Of a stretch of 64,000 nucleotides of DNA, positions 22,593-35,625 are shown one piece after another (position 1 is the stretch's first letter; each line of letters starts with the position of its first letter). The DNA comes from Phytoseiulus persimilis. Lineage: Eukaryota > Arthropoda > Arachnida > Mesostigmata > Phytoseiidae. The stretch lies in NCBI GenBank assembly GCA_037576195.1, contig CM075104.1, positions 17,872,211 through 17,936,210 of the forward strand, read 5' to 3'. The notes beneath the pieces were generated by a model. The model did no database searches. It was not told the DNA's origin and saw only the letters and a program-made list of their open reading frames with translations. Both the position numbers and the translations under genes were made by a program.

Positions 22593-25500
22593 GCAAATTA
22601 CGTCTTTCGCTGAGCAACGACCGCCTCTCCTGCCTCTCATATCATCTGCCCGGAACCACGAGTGCTTTAGGAAGCCCGATGAGATCGCCGTCTGTATTTC
22701 CGAGCGGAGCCGAAACGGGCAGTAGATTTCAAGCTCTATCGAATAAAAAACTTAGCGTGTCAAGTCACGCGTAGGACGCACGATCGAGGGAAGCAAAAAT
22801 TGAATTCCTCCCACGCACCGTTTTGTCGGGGCCGAAATCGCTAGATGTATGATTTAGAAGCAGAGCGTAAAAGAATCTCCCCAGTGTCCTCTTCCCCAAG
22901 GAGCAGCTCTTCAGAGCACGGGAGAACGCTTGAATCGCTCGCGGAGCTATAGTAAGCCCTCGGTTCGGAGGCAGAGTCCCAAGGTAATCGAAGCAGATTC
23001 CAATGTTACGGAGGGAGTACGTCCTCTCATGGGGTACTGAATTTCGCCCGACGCTGAGTTAAGATTCACTCCCCCGTCGAGCTTTTCCTCCGGATCATGA
23101 GATGCCTGAACGGCAGTTTTCGAGTCATTGGCGGATTTGTTCATAGCTCCATGTTGGTAACTATCGCTCGGGGATGAATCCGTGGAGAGAATTCAGCTGT
23201 CTCGAGATTGCAGATTCAAGTATTCGTAGCTCAAGAATGATGAAGAACTCGATGCGACTTTTGTTCTCTTCGGTTGAAGTTTCCGCATACTTGGATTGCA
23301 TACTGGAGAAAACCATCCTCGAACGAATGAAGCGTTTTGATTCGAGATTTGGACGACAGAATTGAGGTTGGTTCGCTTGCGTGGACCGATATCCTATACT
23401 CTAGCTGATTGCCGCTAGATTTGAAGAAGGCTGGCTTCCATCACGAGGTCCTGAGTGTTTTTTTCTCTTCTACGCAATCGTAACACATCAGCTGGCGTGC
23501 TGAGCTTGATTCTCCGCTCTCGAAGGTGCTCAATACACGCGTGTTTACCGCCGCCCGCGGCTTCCCTGCGACGCACTTACTTGTCCGAGTCGGGCACGTA
23601 GGTTCCACTCGCAATCTGGTAGGGAATGCGAGAGAGGTAAGCCTGGCCACGAGTGCAGAAACTAAGACCTCTGTCTTAGTGATCGCCTTTGACCTGAGCA
23701 GAAAACACTCCGTGCCTGCTGTTCTAGCAGAGGATATTCCACTCGACTGCTTGATAAACAGAGAAAGAGGACGAGACCATCGGAGCCACATGCGGCATTG
23801 AAGCATCCCTGTAAGCGCTCCTAGGTCTTTCAATGAAGCTCGTTGCGACACAGAATGAGAAGGCGGAGTCGATCGGTCTCAATTCTTTGCCGCGCTCTTC
23901 CGAGCTTAGGGACAGTACATGACCCGAGTTTCGCTCATCCAAACCAGGAAGAAACCCGATCAGCTGCTGGGGCCTCCATCCGAAAATTTTATTCCCATCG
24001 GACTCGAAACTGGAAGAGCCGCATGGGGCACTCCCCACCACTCCTGCTCGGGTGTTCTCTGGAGACTATGGATTAGAACATTCTGAGATATGCGGAGTTT
24101 GAAAACCCATTCTGTTTTCGGCGACAGGGTCGCGAGAATCTCAAGTTTTTGCCTCAACGTTGAAGTGCCGCTCGCGCCTGTCGTGATAACGAATAATTTT
24201 TATGCCTTGCGAAATATCGATGAACTGCTCCAAGACGCGACGCGGTGGGATTGCTTGATTATCTCTTCCGTCCACGTTCTGCCGGAAGACTCGATAAGAG
24301 AGCGAAGCATCCGCCTCGGATATAAATATACTCAGCAACAGACCGGCGGTCGGATGAGTCCCCCCTCGAATGATTCAGGAGTGCTGCTTTGCATTCGGTG
24401 CCGGCACTGCCACTGGCACACGCGAATCCCAATCACCCCGAAAGGGGAGATGCTGGAAGTCCCCTTTTTGTTGCTCGCAGCCGTTCGTTCTGTACCTATG
24501 GTTCATTCCAATGCTTGTCCACGCTGTGGATTCGAACCTCGAGGCGACTTGTGGGATGCAAGGTGGGATGCGCGGCGAAAACTCCAGCCAACGCTTGGCA
24601 GCTCCGAAGTTCGCCCAACGCTCTTTTAGATCTGGGGGAGAACATCTAAGCTGCTCATCAGAGTCGGCACACCGCTTGAGAGACTCGATCGGGAGTGAGT
24701 ATCTTGGCGGAAGGACTCCGTACTCGGCGATCAGTTTTGATCGGCTCAGTGTCTCTCTTTTCCCATCTTCTTGTCGTTCCCAAGCTCTACTTTCTTCCCA
24801 CCCCCGCTCGATCAAGTCGGTCGCTCCGTTGGCTCTCCTCGTCGAGAATTCTATCCACAGCGGCGGCGGCGTCGTCCCTCCGAAGGCAGACCTAATGACC
24901 CGAAAGAGTATCAGCTCCCTCTTCTTCCTTTCCCGATGGCGACCTTGGGAAATTTAAGGCGGAACCTTACATTATGGGCTTACGATGCGTTCGGGCTCAT
25001 ACGTGTCATCTCATGTCATCAGCGCTCAGGCTGGCCTGGCCGCTTGCCGGATTCTTCCAAAGTTCGTTGAGGCCTTCGAAGGGCCAAGCTGACCTTGGCA
25101 GTGAAACTAGGTCAAACGTGAGCCCTGATGGACTGACCAACCTCATATTAGCATGCGATGAGGCGAACACGTTCATATAAGAGCGTGTATTTACGTCATA
25201 TATGTTCATATTATTCGTAGAGGGAAGGCGGATGCCCCTGCCAGTATTTTCCGGCAGTGGGTCGGCTGGCTGCTCTGCTGATAGACACGCGACAACAGGA
25301 AGGTCGCTTCGTCCCGTCGTTCTCCTCGAGCCATGCGGCTCACTGGCCCGCATCCGATGTGAGATTGTTGACTGACTCGATGTTCGGGCTGGTTCCGGCA
25401 TGAGTTCCGTCATTCACGGAAAGTTATCTCGAGGATCCGATAGTTACAGCGCTTGCCTGAAAAAGGAACCCTCCGTTTGCAGAGAGCTCTCGGGTCCCCC

Positions 25501-25800
25501 GTGAATCGCTCCGACTCGCGGGGAAGAATGCCGTCATCCGTTGCAGCGAGCTTCCTCCCGTTTCTTTCAGACGAGTCACCGGATCGAATCTCCTACACTC
25601 CAGGTGGACGCGGCGTTCTGTCGCTGGAACCACTTCAGCCGGCTTACAAGCTCGCGATCGTTCCGAGCGGCTGTTAATCATTTCTGAATGCAATGCATAG
25701 AAAATCTCGAGGGTTCGGCCAATTCGATCATCGAACCCGCGGGGATGCGACTCTCGAAAAAAAACAGGGAACTCATGCCACGTAAGCCGCGCAGTCATCT
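22593..25800. other. Unassigned, no gene recognised
   Basis: I see no gene I can support. A plus frame at 24090-24629 (about 180 codons) contains CIRCRHC and CPRCGF pairs that resemble a zinc-binding arrangement, but the opposite strand is also open and no known domain matches. A GTGAGT-like site lies near 24695. Confidence 0.45.
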
Positions 25801-26427
25801 GTGGTGGATTTAGGATACTACCGAGGTGCCCGTCCTCAACTCGGATGGACCTGTGAAGATCATGATCAGCGTCGGCTGCTCGATGTAGAAAACCGTTCTC
25901 GATTCGCATGTAAACAAGCTGGTGGCGCGAGACTCTCCATCGTTCATCGCTCCATTAACATTCATCATTGGCCACGCGCCGAGGATCTCTCGCGATCTAC
26001 TCCGGCTCCTCCTGAAGGAATCGATCGCCGCAAACATCGGCCATTCGGCTCCACATCGATCCCTGGCTCCATTTCAACGCCTCGCTATGCTGTCAGGATT
26101 CTGACGAAATTTCAGTTTTCGTCATCGAAGTTGATATTATCCCGTAGCGCCATATACTTGTATCAGATGCGTCAGATTCGCCCGGATCTCGCCAAATTGA
26201 GTGACCTCGCTCTGAGCCGGGTTTCACGCAGTGGAAACTCCTTACAGGATACGGTATCCAGTACAGCGGGGAGATCGACGTGGAATTTGATTGTCCAAGT
26301 AGGCGTTCCGGGGATCGATGCTCGTGGCACAAACGTAGTTCCCGTTGTTGCCGAAGTTTCTTTCCTGCTAATACGACTGAGGGAGACTCACAAGAGAGTT
26401 TACAGCTGGTATAATGTGATTCGTTGA
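25801..26427 (+). CDS. Long uninterrupted frame, unknown, possibly spurious
   Basis: This is a 208-codon frame beginning at GTG, with the first in-frame ATG far downstream near 26167. I recognise no domain. The last third is hydrophobic and valine-rich, ending in a run around VVPVVAEVSFLLIRL. A second plus frame (25922-26104) and a minus frame (26093-26566) overlap it, so the frame and even the strand are unsure. No splice or poly(A) support was found. Confidence 0.12.
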   Translation: MVDLGYYRGARPQLGWTCEDHDQRRLLDVENRSRFACKQAGGARLSIVHRSINIHHWPRAEDLSRSTPAPPEGIDRRKHRPFGSTSIPGSISTPRYAVRILTKFQFSSSKLILSRSAIYLYQMRQIRPDLAKLSDLALSRVSRSGNSLQDTVSSTAGRSTWNLIVQVGVPGIDARGTNVVPVVAEVSFLLIRLRETHKRVYSWYNVIR

Positions 26428-29400
26428 GGGTCGAGAAACGTGATTGCATGCGGACCGCACGGAGATCCACTACAGGAAGAGGGTTGTACATGCAGGACAA
26501 TTCGCTCAGCGAGAACTGTGGAAAGCTTCGTGGGAGTCTAGATGGCATCGAACGGCATCTTCCCAAGGTGGGTTATGTGTAAGGTGGGTTTCCACGCGCG
26601 AAAGCATCAAGCGGTGGCAGGCTGCACATGGCGGGACCATACAAGCACTCGACGTGGGCGCCGACCCCAGGGGGCGCCGAATCGAGGTTTTGGTGCACCT
26701 CATTGTTGTGGCTCGAACGGAAACCTGATTCGTCCACGTCCAACGTTGGCAAAGCATCCCAGCGTGGAACTCTCGATCCACAGGCGGAGGCGCAGGTCAG
26801 AGCGACTGAGGGTAATGGGAGACTGTAGGCTGGCGGAGGATTGTTCTGCGTTGTTTGAGAACTGTGCCAAGCATTCAAGCGTCGACTCACACTTCGCCTG
26901 CCACGAAAAGCTTTTGACGACATTCTCTGCCGCGACTGATTCTACTCGTGCCTCCTCCTCGCGATGTGCTCTGCGATGCGAGGAAATGGAAAGGACAATT
27001 CTCTCTGCCTCGGATTCCGAAACACACAACAGATGGAATCAACGAGTCAATCCCGTTGCGATCGTGAGCTCAGGTGCTTCAGGAATCATCGATATTTTCA
27101 ACTGAGCCTTCATCGGCTCAGAGAACACCGGCGAGATTGCGTGTCAGCTGTTCCGTCGGATGGTAACTCGGCGTTCCAGAATCTTCGCGGTTCCTCGAGT
27201 CATTTCGAGGTTCGAGAGGGATTCTTGGGAGCGGCAATGACTTTCCACAGTGCTGCCATCGAGATCAGATATCTCAGGGAGTCCGTCGAAAGACCCGTCC
27301 TCGAAGGGCGGCTTCTTCGCACCGAGCGTCACCTCGCCCGTGAGGAACCGTGAGAGGCACGAGATATTGTGAATAGAGGAGAATGTAGCGGTCTGTTACG
27401 ACGGAATGAGACGGGTGGTGTTCGCCATCAACTCATACTCGCCGTGCCGAGCGTCAGCTGCAAACGATCGTGTGAGCAGTCGAAGCCTGTCACACCTCCG
27501 AGCATCGGAGGCCCAAGAGAAACTGTCTGACTCGGCCCCTAAGCATCGAGGAGTTCATGACGGGAAACACCGATATCGAGTCCGTCATGGGAGACCCCGT
27601 CCGGGACTCCGAGAGAACTGGACCCGCCAATGCATACAATGGGAAACGATCGATTTCAGCATCCCTGGACGATGGATTCCCTCGTTGCGTTCTGGGGAGT
27701 TCGGGAGACCTCTCATCCTTCTGAATAAAATCCGACGGTACGGTGGCCTGGGAATGTGATTCGTGTGTTCGTACAGCACGCTCTGTCAGGTTGTTCCGCG
27801 AAGAAGAAACAACGCATCTCAGAAGTGATTGAAAACATGGTTCCAGGAATGATTCGTCCCTCCGTCGTTTGAGAGTTGCCTGACGACGGAGAGCTCGGGT
27901 TACTCGTAGAGGTTTCTCTTGAGCTCCCAAGAGAGGAGAATCGTTTCCTTCTCCGGGAAGCGCCGCAGCCCTCTAACGGCTCCGAAAAATATGTTCTTTC
28001 CAGTCTCACGCCCGTTTCAGGGAAGATCCGTCGATGTTGAGGGATCTCGGACGACGGACTTCCAATTACTCCGAATGGTATCGGTACGTTACAAGGATCA
28101 TGATCCGCACTCGGTCGAGGGAATCGAAACAAGGAGCTCACTCCTTCGAGGACTTGTGACTATGTTCCCCTTATGTTATCGGTGGATTAACGGAGCGATA
28201 GGGACAGAGAAAACTGGGAACCCTAGGATTAGCCACGATCAAGATGTTTGAATTATCGGACAGCTCGTGCAAGAAAGCAGGGGAGTCGTGCTAGGTGAAC
28301 CTCGAATTTCCATGTCAGACATTAGTGACGAGCTCTCAGAAGGGTCTCCTACCAATCGCCAGCCGGATTCGAAAGTCGCTCTGGTTGAAGTCTGCAACGT
28401 AGCCCGAGGAATCTAAGAGGAGGAGTAGGAGTTTCCGAGGGGAACAGGTGGGCTCGCAACCGTTGCCGAATTGAGCTGGATATCGTTGGCGCATTGCCCA
28501 AAACTCGTTCCCTTGTCCTTTCTTCTAAAAGCGAGTCAGGCCGTCTTGGAGACGGCCCAACACGTCCGTCATTCTCTCGCCGAAAGTCCACCTCGTCTGA
28601 GTCAGTTTGAGCGTAGGATTCAGCCGATCAGCTAGAGAGTCACTCAGCTGACGTCCGGCCTCCTTGTTTACCTTCGGACAACGCGCCTAGACGGAGAGGA
28701 CGAAAGCGACCAAGTTACCTCCCCGCTTCGGCGAATTTGGCCGCATTCGTGGTACGAAGTTAGTGTCGACAGATCAACCCCGAATGTGACGCTTTGTGCT
28801 CACAGAGAACAGAAACCCTTGGGATCGGGAGTAGTCCGAATACTTCCTTGAATTTTATACATTCAATCGATTGAAAGAAGTGCTAGAAAAATGGGCGTCG
28901 TCTCGAGCGCAGTTTGAACAGAAACTGAGTCGGAAAACAGCTCGGTCTAGGGATGAGCAGACATAGAAAAAACCTCCGCGCGGTTGCACGGTTTCTTCCT
29001 GCATCGCTATAGACTACTTGTGTAACCCGATTTGCTTTCCATCGAGGGACAGAGCGGTTTCGAAAGTTTGCAGAATACAGGACCGAATCCTTGGAATTTC
29101 CCCGGCAATCGACGAGTTTCAAGGGCGCCGAAAAGAGCTCAGCGGGTCCTTCTCGGCTACACATCTCTTCTCAAAACTCTGGTCGGGCTCTCAGACTATC
29201 ATAATGTTACATCAGAAATGATCTCGTGGAGCTAGTCCTGCAAACGGTCGGGTCCGGCTTCAAGCGCGAACTGATCCGGAAGGTTACGATCGCTTACGTT
29301 TGCAAGTTGCTTCCTACTCACTGCGACGGGAGAGCGGCGGAAGAACTATTCTCATGATTCTCTTCAACTAGCCGCACCGAAAGCGCAAGTCTACGTCCGT

Positions 29401-29665
29401 TGCATCGATACGGTGGAGTACCCGCGTGGTCCCGAACGCGCCAAGCTCATCCCCGGCTTCCAACAATGCGCTGCTCATTGATATGCGTGAGACTGTCGTG
29501 CATCGATCCCTGTTCGTTCGGTGTAATCGCGATAGGCATATGGATTCGAAGTTGACTTGGTCTGTTCGGGAATCGAGATCCCCGAGGTCGGAGCAGGGAT
29601 TGACAGAGAGCCTGACGGTCAGACGGTTAGCGGCCCCATGGTATCTTTCACATGCTGAAGCCCGA
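26428..29665. other. Unassigned, possible exon on either strand near 26830-27066
   Basis: The plus frame over about 26828-27064 encodes a cysteine-bearing segment (CRLAEDCSALFENC) and ends at a GTGAGC donor-like site. The minus strand over the same bases is also open and ends at a GTGAGT near 26886. I cannot choose between them. Elsewhere there are overlapping open frames only. Confidence 0.4.
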
Positions 29666-29926
29666 CTAGCATGCAATTGCGTACCCAGGGGGGGATGGCC
29701 CTTGCCCCCCCCCAAACTCTCCGGAAACATTGGGAAGGGTGGATTAAATCCTACTCTGATGGACGAATTTGTTCCGCAAAGGTTCAGTGTTTTCAGGTGA
29801 ATTCCCACAGGTTTGAAAACCATGTTCATTGCGTCATGAAAAGCTCGCAACGATGATCGTCGTCATCATCATCGCGTCCTTGCCCCCCTTCCCCAAAAAA
29901 AACTGGGTACGGCCCTGCTAGCATGC
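29666..29926. mobile_element. Inverted-repeat element copy 1, 9-bp target duplication
   Basis: The element spans 29675-29917 (243 bp) and is flanked on both sides by the identical 9-mer CTAGCATGC (29666-29674 and 29918-29926). Its ends share CGTACCCAG in inverted orientation (left CGTACCCAGGGGGG, right CTGGGTACGGCCCTG). It carries G-rich and C-rich tracts near both ends and no coding capacity. A 9-bp duplication with short inverted ends suits a non-autonomous DNA transposon (Mutator-like or Merlin-like are possibilities). A second, diverged copy is at 55496. Confidence 0.78.
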
Positions 29927-31145
29927 CTGAACGGAGACAACGCGGCGCGCGCGCGGTGGCTGAAGCATACTCCCGCTTCCTCCGAAGCTCGCGTCGTCGA
30001 TGTCGTTGCTGTTATCGAAACAAAGGAGCACTCCCAGGAGTCGGAGAGACAACGTCGCCGTCAACAGCCGCAGCAGCGACTCCATTCACTTGATATGAGA
30101 CAGCTCTATTTTTGGCTGAGGAGGAGAACGGACGCAAGAACGGATGGCTGGAAGAGCCATTGGGCCAACAGACGAATGGGACCACGGGCGGGCGGGCGAG
30201 CGGGCGGACTATCTGACGGACAGACGGACACACAAAGCTCATAAGGTTCGTTTAATCTGTCACACTCTTATAGCTTTGTTCTCTTTTCTCCTCGACGATC
30301 CTCCGCAGAACGGCCAGGGCCAAGGCAAGAAGCCAGGGCAATAAAGGCCCGCTGGCCTGGCGACGACGTAGCGTCTCGAGAGAATGGCAGCGCGTTTTTG
30401 CGTTCGACCCCTAAACCACAACAGAGAACGCAGCCATCGCATGGTTTCTCATGGCTCGGAACTCTCCAACTCAGTGATTCGTGGTCGCAGAACACCTTCA
30501 ATTTCACAGACTCTGCATAAGCGACTTTCCCGGAATCCCAAGAAAGGAACGTGCCTTGGGAGTGAAATTTTCTCACCGATTCCTCACGGGCACGCCTCCG
30601 TAGAATCAAGGTTCCTGGGTTCGAACCCAAAACTGGGCTCGAATTCAAAAAGGACGCGGACATTAGCCCTTAGGGATCGATCTGCGCATCGAAATCCCTT
30701 CCACCGATCTCGCTTTCATAACGGAGCCGTTTGTCTGAGACTTCTGACCGGGTCAGGTGCGGCGGGAAGAGGTCCCTGGATTTACTCCCTTACGCTCCCG
30801 TTGAGACTTCCAGAAAGGGCGTTCTCGCCACACTGCTTGGAATCGAGAGTGGACTAGGATGGGGTGCCCTGCCTATCTGATACGTTCGACGAAGAGAACG
30901 ATTCCGTGGCAGCTAAAAGTGAGGGATAGAGGGAATGGGCGGCGTAGGCCCGCAGGCTCCCGACTCGCCAGAGAAGGAATCGAATGAAAAATGAGTAGGT
31001 CGCTCACTCTGTCGTTTTTCCGCTATTCTCGGACACAAATTGCGAACGCGGAACCTTCTCTCCCGACTACTCAAGCCCTCGTTGCGCGACGGCTTGACCC
31101 TGCGCTGGGAATGTTTGTCTTCTCCAGATAGTTAGGGCGAATAAG
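29927..31145. other. Unassigned, GC-rich with GGGC repeats
   Basis: A run of GGGC-type repeats lies at about 30184-30209 and could form a G-quadruplex. A strong acceptor-like tract (about 30280-30305, ending CCGCAG) is followed by a short frame that ends in a stop overlapping AATAAA at about 30339. This may be a terminal exon (encoded tail NGQGQGKKPGQ), but the upstream donor is not canonical, so no gene is called. Confidence 0.4.
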
Positions 31146-31479
31146 TTATTCTCGGCGAAAAGATGTATATAAATCCACGCTGCAAAGCTGGTCATAATCC
31201 CGGTCCTCATGGTGATCCAGCGCTTTTGACTTCCAGTCGGAGAATGAATCGGAGGCAGCAATGGAGTAACAGGATGAACAGAAAGCTGTTATTGTTTCAG
31301 CAATCAATCGGAGGTGGAAAATTGCACTTACGTCGCTCGTCAACCGATTCGATCATGAGATTAGTGCGGCCCGCCTGCCGTGGCCTCATTGTACCGTAAG
31401 CTGTAGGCTTAAATGAGCGCATCGTGCACCAGAAATCTGTCCAACTCCCTAAAGTACATGAACAAACGTAATCGCGCAT
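31146..31479 (-). CDS. Candidate two-exon gene, unknown small protein
   Basis: I do not recognise this protein. The model runs from ATG at 31479 to 31332, then 31285 to the TAA at 31146, and gives 95 residues. A TAG stands directly before the ATG in frame. The donor is GTAAGT, and the acceptor follows a 46-base intron and ends in AACAG. The junction is phase 1 and stays open. The second exon is acidic and serine-rich (SDSFSDWKSKALDHHEDRDY). The intron is as short as one in the coiled-coil gene at 49335. No AATAAA is visible after the stop. The true start could lie in an upstream exon. Confidence 0.33.
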
Positions 31480-34400
31480 CTAAGTTAACCTCCTCCCCGA
31501 CTACCGGGGTTGTCAGCGGGAATGGTTCCGTCTACGATGCAATCCGTCTGTTCACAGCCGCGAGCCTCTGGTGCCTCCGCCTGTCACTGCACGGATCGTG
31601 ATTCCGAAGTGATGGTAATGGTTCGAGTCGAAGAGTTACGCGAGCACTGACGCACATCCTATGCTTTCACATGATCATCCGAAACGGCTCGATTGCGATG
31701 AACGAAAATAGAAGTGAAAATAAGCTCCGTTTCAAGTTGGAACTCCGGTTTCGAACACTTCGTTCATGGTGGGATCGAGAAACAGAGCAGTGACGTGCCT
31801 CCAACAAACACGAAGACTCTTCTTCCTGAATGCACTCGAGACAGCCGAAGCCCTTGCCCGAGACTCGGACCCTTCACGCAAGTTGGCGTTATGAAAATGG
31901 CCGATGACGTTATCAGCAGAATACGAAGATCACTCTCCGCGAGAAGAGTACGTCATTCGCTGCGTTTTGAAAAGACCTCAGAATGAATCCTATGTCTGGG
32001 GCGAATTCTATGCGCTTACTCGACTTTTGGATTCGAAAGTTTCCGAGTCAACACGTCAAACGAGCTGCCGAGGGGAATGACATCGAACATGAAATATGGA
32101 TGAACGCTTTTGGAGGAGACAGTGTCTTCTAGGACCGCAGGTTGATCCATATAGTCCAGCTCATCAAAAATCCCGAGGAGGGAGCAGGGTCGCGACCAGG
32201 GTCCGTGGGAGCCAAGACAATTTTCACTTTTCCTCGGCGAGGAGGAGATGGGGGAGAACAGCATAACCTGGAGAACTTTTATCGTGGAGCTCTACGGATG
32301 GAACAAAAGTCTTGAGAGGAGGAGAGCTCCCCCTGCTTCACGCTACTGGAAGCGATCCGGAATCTTATCCCAGTCTCCTTGCAAGTGTCCATAGACCTGA
32401 TACCACTTCCCGGAGCGGACAGTTCTCGAATTGAAACATTAGCCATGATAACAGTGCCCGAAATGCTCATCCGCTCCTCGGGTAATTTCCGATTTGAGTT
32501 TCGTGCTAAGCACGATAGGCAGATATATCGAGTCTCTGGTCCCTGACAGGAGTCCTCAGGATGCGGCCGCAGTAGGGGCTTCCTTTCGTAAGATGCACGC
32601 TCAGTTGGCGGGATATAAATTCCCGACGGGTTTCCCTCCTTCGCTTGAAGATGGTGCCGCCTGAAGGCTCAGCTCAGGCAACACGTGGGTCGTTCACGAA
32701 CTTTTCTCGGTTTTCCAACGCGGTTTCGCAGCTCTCAATTCATTCAAAACTTCTAGCCATCGAATAGGGAGCCCCAGCGGTGCTCCTCGCTCAGCTATTC
32801 ATGCGAAAGTCGGATGAACGGCGACTCGGAAATTCGGGAACTCTCGGCGGAAGTTCGGTTGATCCTCTCCGGAACCAGCTCCGTCGTCGGAAGGAATCGT
32901 ATTCAATAATACCCGGCTCCAATGAAAGAGTATTTCCGCGAGATACACCATTCAAGTGAACGGGCTCGATAGGTCATGACGCATTCACATCAAATCCTAT
33001 CAAGGTTGTCGATCTCAAGAAGTACACAGAACGAGCTCTCGTCACCTCATGAATGTCACTTCATGAACGTTCATTGCAAAATCCCGCAAATAGGATGCGT
33101 GACCAAGCATACTGATAGTTCTCGCAAGGCCTAAGCTCCGCAGGCAATCGTTTCATCTCTGATAGCTGACGCACATTCCGCCCGATAGCCGCGTCATCGA
33201 TCCGACGTCGCTGAGGACGAGCTAGATGGAGTTTTGAGGGTCCTTCAGCTTCTGCGGCGGCATAGAATCCGGAGAAACAACGTTGTTTACACGGGAGGTG
33301 GATTTTCCAGCGGCGACTCTTGGAGAGCTTCCTTGATTCCGCCCACACAGTGACGTGAGGAAGAATGTCTTTTCGGAGATTCACTTTGGGCTTCCCATTC
33401 AGGCTAGGCATATGGGTCGTAATTCCGTTTGGAAACGACTGTCACACTAACTTTGATGACGGGTGCCACCCCCTCCTCCCCCGCATAAATACCGGAGTCA
33501 TTTCGGGACAACGATGCATCATGGGGCTCTCTGGCACCGAGAAGAGCAAGGTCGGTGAATGTCAGAATGATTCCTTAGGAGCAGGTCTGTGTGCGATCTC
33601 ACATTGCGAGTTTTCGCGGCGCAATTAGAGCGACCGTCCGCCTCCACGGAGAAGGCTTTCATGAAGTCGAAGCTTATTTTCCATAGACGAGTGATGGATG
33701 GATCTGTCATTCGAAGCAGCCTCCATTGACGTCACTGCGTTTCCGATCGGAACGTCGCAAAGAGGAATTCGCGACGATTCTGCATCGGCGAGCAGCGAGG
33801 CCGTCTATTCCGAAAAGCCGTTCCTCTAAGAATCCTCAATTCCGTTACACAAATTCTCGGGACTCGATTCGAGACCCGAGAGCAAAAGCTCCTAGGCTCC
33901 CTAGGAAGAGCGAAAATTCGGGACTGCGCAAAAGCATGTACTCGAAGGCGTGAAGTCCCCCCACGCTATTTTCGGCTCGTTCTCATCCCATTATTTGACA
34001 TGGCCGTCTTACGTCACCAGCGCCAGCTTGAAGAACATCAACGTGAGCGTTCCGTGCCCCCAAGGAGTGAAAATTTCGAAGTCCGTCGCCGTCGACGAAC
34101 GGCGATTTCCGGTTGCCCGATTCAAACAATGAAATGATCGGATCCCATTCTGTCGTCCTAGTAGGGGCGGGACTGCCTTCGAATGATGTTCAGCTTTTTC
34201 GTTCGAAAGCAGAGAGCGTTTCTCGGGGATTTAGACTCTACGGAATGAGATAAAATGGCAGGGAACTCATCCGAAGGCTCCCGAGGGCGCAAGGAGCTAA
34301 TCTCTCCTCAGAGGAACTTTGTCTTTGAATGGGTTAATATCAACTCGTCGGCCTCGGGGGATCGGGAAACGCGGTTCGATGGTTACAAATTCGAGTTCCT

Positions 34401-35625
34401 CGAAACGAAGACTGGATCAACAAGGGCTTCGCACAGAGTCCTAGAATGGGGTACACGAGAGCAGCCGGGGTGAAATGTCGCTCTGCCTTCGATTCAAATC
34501 CAATCCTAGATGAGCGTGTGGAGGGGGAATCTCGAACGGATTCTGTGAGTGAGGAGCTGGGGGAGCGCCGTTGCTCGTACCGTCCCGCGGGATCGAAGTC
34601 ACTGCGGGAGGAGGTCAGTGATCTCGTTCCTGCTGAATATTCGCTGTAGAGAGGAGTTCAACGAAACTTCTGGAAAATAGATGGAATAACAACGAGCTGG
34701 ACGCCAGCCGAGCTGAGAGATGGAAGCCGCGGCTGGAGTTGCAAACGCACCTGAGCCAGGTCGGAACAAGTCGGTTCCACTTTTCCACCAGTTCTTGTAA
34801 AAACGGATCTAACGAGCTAAGCTTGTAATGTGTTACCCGCTGCAAGCGTCGTCGAGGGGATCCGCGGTCGTAGAAGTAGAGAATATCGTCGAGTCTCGCA
34901 CCGTGCATGACGGGAGCTCAAAAGCGGTGCCTTCAGCCGCTTCCTCTCCGCGCCTTCCCACCAGACTCGCATGCGACCTCGAGTTGTCGAGGGAATCCTC
35001 CGACCCCGATGAAGATGGTCACCCGAGCGACCAGCAGAAGAATCTTCGAGTCACGGCCTCGCAGGCTTCTCGCAGGGTAATCGGCTTCGAGGGTACGGTC
35101 CGAGAATTGGGTGACATGATTAGCCGAGGGAGCGCGCGGGGAAGTCACCCTTTCAGCTCATGCGTCGCGAAGTCTGCCCGAGGCGGGACTCCTTCTCCTA
35201 CGCTCGATGACTGAAGCCGCGGCGAAGACGGAGGAATGGACCGACCGACGGCCTCCTTCCGCTCCCGGCACATTAAGTTCTTTTTATGTTGCGTCATACC
35301 CTTGTGGCTTTCGTGTGGCTCGCCTTCAGTGGGGCCACAGCGGCTCTCAGCAGTGCTCGGATGCTCTGTTAAACGAAGCGTTCTCGTCCAGCCGCTGTCC
35401 CGCTCTCATCTTCGGCTCCCATCCAGGGGCCACTCTGCAGCTCTTTCGCGCGCAACTCTGTTCGCGGAGGGCCCGCACGAGTTCGCTCAACGAAATGGCT
35501 CGAAACCCCCCGACGATTCGCATCTGCCATATCGTCGGCAGACTCGAAGCAGCGACGATCTAGTTGGGAAGACCTTGACCCTGCTTCACTTACGGGTAAT
35601 GGGATAATGAATGAGTGAATAAACA
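31480..35625. other. Unassigned, no gene recognised
   Basis: No domain is recognised here. A plus frame at 34255-34473 begins with an excellent start context (AAAATGG) and encodes 72 residues, but no partner exon or poly(A) signal was found. Plus frames at 34446-34649 and 34828-35214 are also open and serine-rich. AATAAA occurs at about 35619, just after overlapping plus frames that end at 35563 and 35607. Confidence 0.42.

Noticed and set aside
24090..24629. Zinc-ribbon-like protein on the plus strand
   Set aside because: Cys pairs occur, but their spacing fits no family I can name, and the opposite strand is open over most of the same bases.
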